Of a DNA stretch of 64,000 nucleotides, positions 17,833-26,066 are shown one piece after another. A program made the position numbers and the translations under genes. The notes under the pieces are model-generated. The model worked only from the letters and a program-made list of their open reading frames with translations. It was not told the DNA's origin and did not search any database. The stretch comes from Anderseniella sp963759095. Its GTDB lineage: Bacteria; Pseudomonadota; Alphaproteobacteria; Rhizobiales; Aestuariivirgaceae. The stretch lies in NCBI GenBank assembly GCA_963759095.1, contig CAVWYF010000008.1, forward strand, positions 4,480 to 68,479, given 5' to 3'. The stretch's first letter is position 1; each line of letters begins with the position of its first letter.

Positions 17833-20565
17833 ATGCAATCCATGAGTGACTATTACAGCGCTATCCAGTTGCGGTCTGATCGCTGGAGTGCATTACAGGA
17901 TATCACCAAGAAACTGGCGGGCAATCCGCAGGGTAGTTCCGTCGCCAAACTGCACGGTAAAACCGAAGAGCTGCTCGACATGCTAGGACCGCTGGAGTCC
18001 TACTGGGCGTTTCCCGGAACTGCGGCCTTCGACTATTTGCGCCGCCAGTGCGATCACAAGAACTATGACGATCTTGCTTTTTCGGTCAGGCGAATTCTGC
18101 GGGCGCTGACCTCAGGCGCCTATCGCAGGCGGTCCATCCCGCTTGATCGCGACGATACAGACAATGAAGAGCTTGAGGACGAAGCGCTGTTATCGCCGGA
18201 AGCCCGCGCGCTGACAAAACCATATTTTGAAGTGCTGTTTGTTGACAACATAAGTGAACAACAGGACCGCTGGCTGCGCTCATCCATACAACGCATGCAT
18301 CGCACCGAAGATGCATTTACTTACCAGCCGGTCATCGTGCCAAGTCTTGAAGACGCCCTGATTGCCATCCTGTTCAACCACAACATTCAGGCTGTGGTCG
18401 TGCGCCCCGGCGTCACCCTGAAATCGAAGAACGAGCTGTCGATCCTGCAGCGGTATCTCAGCCGTATCGGAGATGATGAGGATGTTGATGGCTTGCAGCC
18501 GGAAAACTACGGCGCGGAATTGTGCCGGTTGATTGCCAAGGTCAGACCGGAGCTTGACACCTATCTTGTGACTGATCGGTCCGTGGAATCCATTGCCGGT
18601 CTCGATCTGGGGCTGTGCCGGCGGGTGTTCTATAATCAGGAAGATTTTCTGGAACTGCACCTCAACATCCTTCGTGGCGTGCAGGCGAGGTTCAAGACAC
18701 CGTTTTTCACCGCGCTGGTGGAGTATTCGCGCCAGCCGACCGGTGTGTTTCATGCCATGCCGATCAGTCGTGGCAAGTCTATTTCCCGGTCGCACTGGAT
18801 ACAGGATATGGGCGCATTTTACGGGCCCAACATTTTCCTGGCTGAAACGTCGGCAACCTCCGGCGGGCTCGACAGTCTGTTGGAACCGCATGGTCCCATC
18901 AAGGAAGCACAGGAGTTGGCCGCGCGCGCCTTCGGTGCCAAGCACACTTTTTTTGCCACCAACGGAACATCGACCTGCAACAAGGTGGTCGTGCAGGGCC
19001 TCGTGAGACCCGGCGACATCGTGCTGGTGGATCGCGACTGCCACAAGTCGCACCATTACGGGATGGTCCTGGCAGGTGCTCAGGTAGTGTATCTCGACAG
19101 CTATCCTCTCAATGAATACTCGATGTATGGCGCAGTACCGCTGCGCGAAATCAAGCATCAACTGTTGAAGCTGAAGGCGGCCGGCAAACTCAACCGTGTC
19201 CGCATGCTGCTGCTCACCAACTGTACATTTGACGGAATCGTCTACAATGTCGAACGGGTGATGGAAGAGTGCCTCGCCATCAAGCCGAACCTGGTGTTCC
19301 TGTGGGATGAAGCCTGGTTTGCCTTTGCCCGCTTCGGCCCGACCTATCGTCAGCGTACCGGCATGAACGCAGCCGGTGTATTGCGCGAGCGGTTCAAGAC
19401 GGCCGAGCATGCCGCCGCATACGAAGCGCAACAGGCCGAACTCGGTGACGCCGACGAAGAGACATTGCTCAACACCCGGCTGATACCGCCACCGACGGCG
19501 CGTGTCAGGGTGTACTCCACCCAGTCGACCCACAAGACCCTGACGTCGTTGCGACAGGGATCGATGATCCATGTGCATGACCAGGACTTCAAGGGCGAGG
19601 TGGAGCAGGCTTTCCACGAAGCCTATATGACGCATACCTCGACATCGCCCAACTACCAGATCATCGCCAGCCTCGATGTGGGCAGGCGGCAGGTAGAGCT
19701 GGAAGGCTTCGAGTTCGTGCAGCGCCAGGTAGAGGCGGCCATGTCGATGCGCCGCGCCATTGCCACCCACCCGCAATTGCAGAAGTATTTCAAGCTGCTC
19801 ACTTCAGGCGACATGATCCCCGAACAGCACCGAGAAAGCGGCATTAAGTCATATTATGATCCTGACCAGGGCTGGAATGACATCTGGGAGTGCTGGGCCA
19901 AGGACGAGTTTGTGTTGGATGCGTCGCGGGTGACACTCGCCGTCGGCGGCACCGGTTGGGACGGCGATACGTTCAAGACCAAGATCCTGATGGACAAATA
20001 TGGCATTCAGATCAACAAGACGTCGCGCAACACTGTGCTGTTCATGACCAACATTGGCACCACCAGATCATCGGTGGCCTATCTCATCGAGGTGCTGGTG
20101 CAGATCGCGCAGGAACTGGACGAACTGCTCGACGATGCCTCGAAAATGGAACGCCTGAGTTTTGACAGGCGGGTCAAGAATCTGATGGAAGACTTGCCGC
20201 CATTGCCCGACTTCAGCCGCTTCCACGATGCTTTCCGAGCCGACCAGGTCACTCCGGAAGGCGATATGCGTTCAGCGTTTTTCTTAAGTTACGACGAGAA
20301 CAATTGCGACTATCTTGACCTGCATGATGATGATCTTGCCAGCGCAGGCAAGGATATTGTGTCAGCCTCCTTCATCATCCCGTATCCGCCGGGATTCCCG
20401 ATCCTCGTGCCGGGCCAGGTGATCTCGAGGGAAATACTGGCCTTCATGCGCGCGCTCGATGTCAGTGAAATCCATGGCTACCGGCCCGATCTGGGCTTGC
20501 GGGTGTTTACCGAGGAAGCCCTTGTGCGCCATGCTGCGAAACACCTGTCGGAAGCGGCTGAATAA
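17833..20565 (+). CDS. Large PLP enzyme, Orn/Lys/Arg decarboxylase fold
   Basis: The protein has about 910 residues. The middle carries the group III decarboxylase core: FFATNGTSTCNKVV, VLVDRDCHKSHHYG, the PLP-binding FLWDEAWFAF and the Schiff-base lysine in TQSTHKTLTSLRQG (Lys568). That is the AdiA/LdcI/SpeF pattern, followed by the C-terminal decarboxylase domain. An N-terminal region of about 290 residues precedes the core. It is longer than the 710-750 residues usual for LdcI or AdiA. Expected chemistry is alpha-decarboxylation of a basic amino acid, but the specificity residues cannot be judged by eye. A GTG at 17827 is an alternative start; GGGGAG at 17817 serves either. The next gene, an ATP-grasp enzyme, follows after 42 bases. 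Confidence 0.85.
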   Translation: MQSMSDYYSAIQLRSDRWSALQDITKKLAGNPQGSSVAKLHGKTEELLDMLGPLESYWAFPGTAAFDYLRRQCDHKNYDDLAFSVRRILRALTSGAYRRRSIPLDRDDTDNEELEDEALLSPEARALTKPYFEVLFVDNISEQQDRWLRSSIQRMHRTEDAFTYQPVIVPSLEDALIAILFNHNIQAVVVRPGVTLKSKNELSILQRYLSRIGDDEDVDGLQPENYGAELCRLIAKVRPELDTYLVTDRSVESIAGLDLGLCRRVFYNQEDFLELHLNILRGVQARFKTPFFTALVEYSRQPTGVFHAMPISRGKSISRSHWIQDMGAFYGPNIFLAETSATSGGLDSLLEPHGPIKEAQELAARAFGAKHTFFATNGTSTCNKVVVQGLVRPGDIVLVDRDCHKSHHYGMVLAGAQVVYLDSYPLNEYSMYGAVPLREIKHQLLKLKAAGKLNRVRMLLLTNCTFDGIVYNVERVMEECLAIKPNLVFLWDEAWFAFARFGPTYRQRTGMNAAGVLRERFKTAEHAAAYEAQQAELGDADEETLLNTRLIPPPTARVRVYSTQSTHKTLTSLRQGSMIHVHDQDFKGEVEQAFHEAYMTHTSTSPNYQIIASLDVGRRQVELEGFEFVQRQVEAAMSMRRAIATHPQLQKYFKLLTSGDMIPEQHRESGIKSYYDPDQGWNDIWECWAKDEFVLDASRVTLAVGGTGWDGDTFKTKILMDKYGIQINKTSRNTVLFMTNIGTTRSSVAYLIEVLVQIAQELDELLDDASKMERLSFDRRVKNLMEDLPPLPDFSRFHDAFRADQVTPEGDMRSAFFLSYDENNCDYLDLHDDDLASAGKDIVSASFIIPYPPGFPILVPGQVISREILAFMRALDVSEIHGYRPDLGLRVFTEEALVRHAAKHLSEAAE

Positions 20566-20607
20566 CGACCGCCAAAGCGAAAAGACTAAAATCAGAGGGA
20601 GACAGAT

Positions 20608-22059
20608 ATGCCTAAAAAAGTTCTCAACAACATCTCGGAAATCCGACGTTATTTTCATCGCAATGAGGATCCGATCTATTTCGTCTCCGCGACGAATTTC
20701 AACCTGCTCGGGCTGGATGAATGGAGTAAGAACTTCAAGTATATTAGCTATATAGACTGTTATGACGGTCGCCACCCGAATGTGTTCTGCCCGTCTGAAC
20801 AACCCCATGCCGAGTTCCAGTCGATCGAGGACATCAACAACTACCTGCTGCAGCACAAGGAGGTTGTAGACCTGATCAAGCGGCGCGGCGGCAAGCCGAA
20901 GTTTGTGTTCTTGATGTTTGACGAAGAGACTGAGCGTCTTGCCAAGGAGCTTGGCGGTGATGTCTGGTTCCCGAAGGCCAAGCTGCGCACCCGCTGTGAC
21001 AACAAGATCGAGACCGTGCGTATCGGTGACAAGGCTGGTGTGCCCTCAGTCCCAAACACCTTGTCAGTAGTTAAGGACTACGATCAGCTGCGCAAGGTTT
21101 GCGACAAGGCCAAGATTGGACATGACCTCGTCTTGCAATCTGCATTTGGCGATAGCGGGCACACGACGTTCTTCATCAAGTCGGAGGCAGATTTCCGCCG
21201 CCATGAACACGAGATCGTTGGTCAAGGTGAGATCAAGATCATGAAGCGGATTGATTGCCGTGGCTCAGCCATTGAGGCGTGTGCTACCTCTGCGGGTACC
21301 ATTGTTGGCCCGTTGATGACGGAGCTTGTTGGCTTTGGCGAGCTGACGCCTTACCGCGGGGGATGGTGCGGTAACGAAATCCTTGCCACTGCCTTCCCGC
21401 CGAAGGTTCGCGAAAAGGCACGCGATCTCACCTTCAAGTTCGGCGAACAGTTGCGCAAGGAGGGCTATCGCGGTTATTTTGAACTGGATTTCCTGATCGA
21501 CAAGAAATCCGGTGATCTTTGGCTGGGTGAGTTGAATCCCCGCATCACCGGATGTTCCTCGATGACAAATCATGCGGCTTTTGCACATGCTGATGCACCA
21601 CTGTTCCTGTTTCATTTACTGGAGTTCTCGAAGAAGGACTTCAAGCTTGACGTGGACGAACTGAACAAGCGCTGGGCGGATCCGGACATGATCGACAGCT
21701 GGTCGCAGATGGTTATCAAACATACCGATGACAGCGTCGATATTCTGACCGAAGCACCCCAAACCGGTATCTACAAGATGCTCGATGACGGGCGCGTTGT
21801 GTTTGACCGGTTCGATTATCACAGGCGTGCTGTTGAAAGTGAAAACGAAGCCTTCTTCCTCCGCATCCTCAAACCCGGTGATTACCGCTACGAAGGCGCC
21901 GACCTTGGCATTCTGGTCACGCGCGGCCGGTCCATGACGCCGGGCTTCAAGCTGAATGACCGTGCCCAGAAGTGGATCCACGGTATCAAGAACAGCTTTT
22001 CCGCCAGGCCTATGGATGTGGCAGGTGCGGTTGCAGAACCGGCCTTCAAGATCTTGTAG
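20608..22059 (+). CDS. ATP-grasp enzyme, biotin-carboxylase-like
   Basis: The 483-residue protein has a pre-ATP-grasp region (about 1-125), then the ATP-grasp fold with LVLQSAFGDSGHTTFFIK as the phosphate-binding loop, EIKIMKRIDCRGSAIEA, and the metal-binding strand FELDFLIDKKSGDLWLGELNPRITG. These enzymes join a carboxylate to an amine, thiol or bicarbonate through an acyl phosphate. No biotinyl domain or carboxyltransferase gene lies nearby, so a ligase role is likelier than a carboxylase. A good GGGAG ribosome site precedes the ATG. It sits between the PLP enzyme and the C45 enzyme, and all three probably act on the same metabolite. Confidence 0.83.
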   Translation: MPKKVLNNISEIRRYFHRNEDPIYFVSATNFNLLGLDEWSKNFKYISYIDCYDGRHPNVFCPSEQPHAEFQSIEDINNYLLQHKEVVDLIKRRGGKPKFVFLMFDEETERLAKELGGDVWFPKAKLRTRCDNKIETVRIGDKAGVPSVPNTLSVVKDYDQLRKVCDKAKIGHDLVLQSAFGDSGHTTFFIKSEADFRRHEHEIVGQGEIKIMKRIDCRGSAIEACATSAGTIVGPLMTELVGFGELTPYRGGWCGNEILATAFPPKVREKARDLTFKFGEQLRKEGYRGYFELDFLIDKKSGDLWLGELNPRITGCSSMTNHAAFAHADAPLFLFHLLEFSKKDFKLDVDELNKRWADPDMIDSWSQMVIKHTDDSVDILTEAPQTGIYKMLDDGRVVFDRFDYHRRAVESENEAFFLRILKPGDYRYEGADLGILVTRGRSMTPGFKLNDRAQKWIHGIKNSFSARPMDVAGAVAEPAFKIL

Positions 22060-22067
22060 GCGAAACC

Positions 22068-23054
22068 TTGCAGACCCTCTGGCGCGCCATCACTGAAGCA
22101 CGGCCTGGTCCCAAGTGGGCCGGGCTGTTTGCCGAATACTGGCCTGCGTATCAGCGCTGGTGGCTGCGTGAAGGCGAAGGCGAGCGGGCCACTTACATGG
22201 AAAGCCGCAGCGCGCTCAGACTGCACATGCCTGAGCTGGTTCCGCTCTATGATGAACTATGCGGGCTTGCAGGTGGTGGTGACCTGGCGGCGCGGTTTTT
22301 GAGTTTCTACTGCCCGCCGCCCTATTTGTCCGGCTGCTCGCAGGCGATCTGGCCCGGAGAAGAGCCGGTAATGGTACGCAACTATGATTATGATCCTGCC
22401 GCCTTCGACAGCCTGATCCTGCACACCGACTGGCTGGGCCGCAAGGTAATGGGAACCTGCGACGGCTTGTGGGGGCTGGTGGATGGTATCAATGATGCCG
22501 GGCTGGCGATTTCGCTTACTTTCGGCGGGCGCCGCCAGGTCGGCAATGGTTTCGGTGTGCCGCTGATACTGCGCTATGTGCTGCAGACATGTGAAACGGC
22601 AGATGAGGCCGCCGGCGTACTGGCCAGGATTCCGACCCACATGAGTTACAATGTTACGGTTGTGGACGCCAAACGGCGGTATGCGACTGTCCAGATGGCG
22701 CCAGACCGACCGTCACTTGTGACCAATGCTGCCGTGGCGACCAACCATCAGTCGGCAGTGGAATGGGACAGCCATGCCAGATTTACATCTACGGTCGAAC
22801 GGGAACGCTATCTTCTGCAACGGCTGACACTTCACGTGGATACGCAGGACCGGTTCATAGCTGCTTTTCTGAAACCACCACTTTATTCTACGGCTTATGC
22901 GGCAGGGTTTGGCACGCTGTACACGGCTGTTTACCGCCCAAGGCAACGGGCCATGGAAATGCGCTGGCCCGGGTCTTCATGGCAATTTTCCCTGGATGAT
23001 TTCACACCTGCGGCCAGGCATATATACACACCCGATGCAGCCCGGAGCGGTTGA
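22068..23054 (+). CDS. C45-family autoproteolytic acyltransferase/hydrolase
   Basis: This belongs to the penicillin acyltransferase-like (C45) Ntn-hydrolase family. It has the self-cleavage junction Gly-Cys in YLSGCSQAIW (Cys90 from this start), followed by MVRNYDYD, GLWGLVDGINDAGLAISLTFGGR and TNHQ near the end. The cysteine becomes the N-terminal nucleophile after cleavage, leaving an alpha chain of about 89 residues, as in fungal isopenicillin N acyltransferase. The start is uncertain. I chose TTG at 22068, just after the ATP-grasp stop; ATG 22197 is another option, and an ATG at 21972 would overlap the ATP-grasp coding region. Expected activity is transfer or hydrolysis of an acyl-amide. 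Confidence 0.83.
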   Translation: MQTLWRAITEARPGPKWAGLFAEYWPAYQRWWLREGEGERATYMESRSALRLHMPELVPLYDELCGLAGGGDLAARFLSFYCPPPYLSGCSQAIWPGEEPVMVRNYDYDPAAFDSLILHTDWLGRKVMGTCDGLWGLVDGINDAGLAISLTFGGRRQVGNGFGVPLILRYVLQTCETADEAAGVLARIPTHMSYNVTVVDAKRRYATVQMAPDRPSLVTNAAVATNHQSAVEWDSHARFTSTVERERYLLQRLTLHVDTQDRFIAAFLKPPLYSTAYAAGFGTLYTAVYRPRQRAMEMRWPGSSWQFSLDDFTPAARHIYTPDAARSG

Positions 23055-23208
23055 AGGTTGCAAACTGCCGACCAGCAAATGCTCGGTAATTCAATGGGTT
23101 TATGTGCACCCGTGTTGCTCTTGCCAGTGATGCCGCCTATACAGACGGCTCACGCGCCGGAATATGATTGCGCGTGATTGATTCACTCTTTTTTGCAGAT
23201 AAAAACCG

Positions 23209-24489
23209 ATGTTCGATATTCGCTGGATTCGTGAAAACGCTGATGCATTTGATGCCGGCCTTGCCCTGCGGGGCACAGAGCCGCATGCAGCCCGCCTGAT
23301 AGAGCTTGATGAGGCCCGCCGCGCCCATCTGCAGAAACTGCAGGACGCCCAGTCGCGGCGCAATTCTGCGTCGAAGGAAATCGGCCAGGCCATGGGGGCA
23401 GGCGACACGGAAAAGGCGGATGCCCTTAAAGCGGAAGTTGGTGACCTCAAAAGTGTTATTCAATCAGGCGAGGAAGAAGAGCGCCGCATTGACGAAGAAC
23501 TGAATGCCATCCTGTGCACATTGCCGAACCTGCCTCTGGATGAGGTGCCTGCCGGCAAGGATGAGGCTGACAATGTCGAGGTTCGCCGGGTTGGTGACGT
23601 AAAGCCGCTCGGTTTTGAGGCAAAACAGCATTTTGAAATAGGCGAAGCCCTCGGTCTGATGGACTTTGAAACGGCGGCCAAGATGTCAGGTGCCCGGTTC
23701 ACCGTGCTGAAAGGTGGACTGGCCCGGCTGGAGCGTGCCATCGGCCAGTTCATGCTCGACATGCAGACAACCGAGCATGGCTATACGGAAGTGAACCCGC
23801 CCTTGCTGGTGCGTGATGAAGCCCTGTTTGGCACAGGCCAGTTGCCCAAATTTGCCGATGATCTGTTTCACACCACGGATGAACGCTGGCTGATTCCGAC
23901 ATCGGAAGTGCCGCTCACCAACCTGGTGCGCGAACGCATTCTCGAAACTGACGAACTTCCAGTCCGTGTAACGGCGCTGACACCATGTTTCCGGGCGGAA
24001 GCCGGGGCTGCCGGCAGGGATACCCGCGGCATGATCCGCCAGCACCAGTTCTGGAAGGTCGAGATGGTGTCTGTCACAGCGCCCGAAACATCGCGCGACG
24101 AGTTGAACCGCATGACCGGCTGTGCTGAAGAAGTCCTGAAGCGCCTCGAGCTGCCATACCGGGTCATGGCCTTGTGTGCCGGCGACATGGGATTTGGGGC
24201 GCAGATGACCTATGACATAGACGTCTGGCTACCCGGGCAGGATGCCTATCGCGAGATTTCCAGTTGCTCTGTGTGTGGTGAATTCCAGGCGCGGCGCATG
24301 AACGCACGCGTGCGCGAAGAGACCGGTAAGGGCACCCGTTTCGTTCATACGCTGAACGGGTCGGGCCTTGCCGTCGGACGCACCCTGATTGCGGTTATGG
24401 AAAACTACCAGCAGGCCGATGGCACAATAGCCATTCCTGATGCGCTTAAAGCTTACATGGGTGGCATTGACGCCATTGGGCCAGCGTGA
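23209..24489 (+). CDS. serS: Seryl-tRNA synthetase
   Basis: The 426-residue class II synthetase starts MFDIRWIRENADAFD. It has the long antiparallel coiled-coil arm at about residues 25-110, motif 2 in TPCFRAEAGAAGRDTRGMIRQHQFWKVE (written in two parts: TPCFRAEAG and RQHQFWKVE) and motif 3 in SGLAVGRTLIAVMENYQ. It charges tRNA-Ser with serine. It heads the conserved serS-surE-pcm run; the surE ATG overlaps its stop codon. Confidence 0.98.
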   Translation: MFDIRWIRENADAFDAGLALRGTEPHAARLIELDEARRAHLQKLQDAQSRRNSASKEIGQAMGAGDTEKADALKAEVGDLKSVIQSGEEEERRIDEELNAILCTLPNLPLDEVPAGKDEADNVEVRRVGDVKPLGFEAKQHFEIGEALGLMDFETAAKMSGARFTVLKGGLARLERAIGQFMLDMQTTEHGYTEVNPPLLVRDEALFGTGQLPKFADDLFHTTDERWLIPTSEVPLTNLVRERILETDELPVRVTALTPCFRAEAGAAGRDTRGMIRQHQFWKVEMVSVTAPETSRDELNRMTGCAEEVLKRLELPYRVMALCAGDMGFGAQMTYDIDVWLPGQDAYREISSCSVCGEFQARRMNARVREETGKGTRFVHTLNGSGLAVGRTLIAVMENYQQADGTIAIPDALKAYMGGIDAIGPA

Positions 24490-25271
24490 TGCTGACCCGG
24501 GCGAATGGTGACCCTTACCGTATTCTGCTGACCAATGATGACGGCATCAATGCACCTGGTCTTGAAGTGCTGGAGGCAATCGCAGCCGACCTCAGTGATG
24601 ATGTCTGGGTGGTGGCGCCGGAGCGTGAACAATCCGGGGCAGGGCGGTCCATTTCGCTTTCACACCCCTTGCGGATGCGCGAGCTTGGCCCGCGCCGGTT
24701 TGCCGTTGAAGGCACACCGGCTGACAGTGTGTTGATGGGGGTGCGCCACATCATGCCGGAAGCGCCGGACCTGATCCTGTCGGGGGTCAATCGCGGCCAG
24801 AACATCGCCGATGACGTAACTTATTCCGGCACGATCGCCGCCGCGATGGAGGGAACCGCGCTGGGCATCCGTTCGATGGCGCTCAGCCAGACCTATGGCA
24901 TCGCGGGACGCAATGTGCCGTGGGATACCGGGCGCAGCCTTGGTGCGGAGGTCGTGAAAAACCTTGTGCAGACCAGGGCAGAGCCGGGGGTTTTGCTGAA
25001 CGTCAATTTTCCTGACTGCGATGCCGGTGACGTTAAAGGCGTTCAATACACCCGGCAGGGCCAGCGCGACCAGAATCTCCTGATGCTGGATCAACGAACC
25101 GATGCGCGTGGCCGCGACTATTTCTGGATCGGTTTCAAGCGCCACCAGTCAAACCCGCCTGCAGGCACTGACCTTCATGCCGTCTATAATGGCTTTGTGT
25201 CGGTGACACCGCTGCATACCAACCTGACGCAGCTTGATCTGCTTGCGGAGTTGCAAAACGACAAGGCTTAA
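24489..25271 (+). CDS. surE: 5'/3'-nucleotidase SurE
   Basis: The 260-residue protein has the SurE N-terminal metal site in ILLTNDDGINAPGLEVL, then VVAPEREQSGAGRSIS and LSGVNRGQNIADDVTYSGTIAAAMEG. SurE is a divalent-metal-dependent phosphatase that removes phosphate from nucleoside monophosphates. The ATG at 24489 shares one base with the serS stop (TGATG). Fifteen bases separate it from pcm, its usual neighbour. Confidence 0.97.
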   Translation: MLTRANGDPYRILLTNDDGINAPGLEVLEAIAADLSDDVWVVAPEREQSGAGRSISLSHPLRMRELGPRRFAVEGTPADSVLMGVRHIMPEAPDLILSGVNRGQNIADDVTYSGTIAAAMEGTALGIRSMALSQTYGIAGRNVPWDTGRSLGAEVVKNLVQTRAEPGVLLNVNFPDCDAGDVKGVQYTRQGQRDQNLLMLDQRTDARGRDYFWIGFKRHQSNPPAGTDLHAVYNGFVSVTPLHTNLTQLDLLAELQNDKA

Positions 25272-25285
25272 GGCACGACTGCACC

Positions 25286-25930
25286 ATGACGGCGACTGAC
25301 CAACAGAAGATTGAACTCATCATGGGGCTCAGGTCGCGTGGCATTCGCGATACCAGGGTGCTGGAAGCAATCGAGACCGTGCCGCGCGAAGTGTTCGTGC
25401 CGGACGCCTTTCAGGACCTGGCCTATGCGGATCAGGCCTTGCCGATCGAATGCGGGCAAACCTTGTCGCAACCGTTCATCGTGGCGTTCATGACCGAGAA
25501 GCTGAAAGTCGGCGAGCGCATGAAAGTGCTGGAGATCGGGACCGGCAGCGGATATCAGACCGTCATTCTGGCTCAGCTGTGCCGCCGGATTTACACCATC
25601 GAGCGGTACCGGACATTGCTCAAGTCTGCTGAACGGCGCTTCGTGGAGCTTCGGCAAGCCAACATAACCACCCTGCTTGGTGACGGAAACAAGGGCTGGC
25701 CCAAGCAGGCGCCGTTTGAACGTATCATCGTGACAGCAGCCGCGCCGCAACTGCCGCGCCAGTTGGTCGAGCAACTGGCTGTAGGCGGTATTCTCATCGT
25801 GCCGGTTGAAGTATCTCCCGGCAGGCAGGAAATCCTGCGCATTACCCGTACGGAAGAAGATTTTACCCGCGAAAGCTTAATGCCGGTGCGCTTCGTGCCA
25901 CTGGTTGAAGGCATTGCAAGGGGTATGTAA
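25286..25930 (+). CDS. pcm: Protein-L-isoaspartate O-methyltransferase
   Basis: The 214-residue protein contains the PIMT features VPREVFVPDAFQDLAYAD, IECGQTLSQPFIVA and the SAM-binding motif VLEIGTGSGYQTVILA. The family uses S-adenosylmethionine to methylate isoaspartyl residues and so start repair of aged proteins. It is co-directional with surE and the LysM/LytM lipoprotein gene, as in many proteobacteria. Confidence 0.96.
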   Translation: MTATDQQKIELIMGLRSRGIRDTRVLEAIETVPREVFVPDAFQDLAYADQALPIECGQTLSQPFIVAFMTEKLKVGERMKVLEIGTGSGYQTVILAQLCRRIYTIERYRTLLKSAERRFVELRQANITTLLGDGNKGWPKQAPFERIIVTAAAPQLPRQLVEQLAVGGILIVPVEVSPGRQEILRITRTEEDFTRESLMPVRFVPLVEGIARGM

Positions 25931-26066
25931 TCCGCAGTTTTTTGCCGAATTTAAATAATCACGCCGGAAAATGCAGTGATTTTTTAACTGATAAACGCCT
26001 CCTTAACCTAAACCATTCACTATCGGCTCCAGTCCAGTTTGTAAGTTCTGTGTTTGGGGTAAGGGT

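Noticed and set aside
18280..19776. A 498-codon open frame on the minus strand opposite the decarboxylase gene
   Set aside because: It lies wholly inside a well-supported gene, has His/Gly/Arg-rich shadow composition and shows no domain.
21972..22067. N-terminal extension of the C45 enzyme to the ATG at 21972
   Set aside because: It would overlap 88 coding bases of the ATP-grasp gene in another frame and adds a Cys/Gly-rich stretch unlike a C45 N-terminus.
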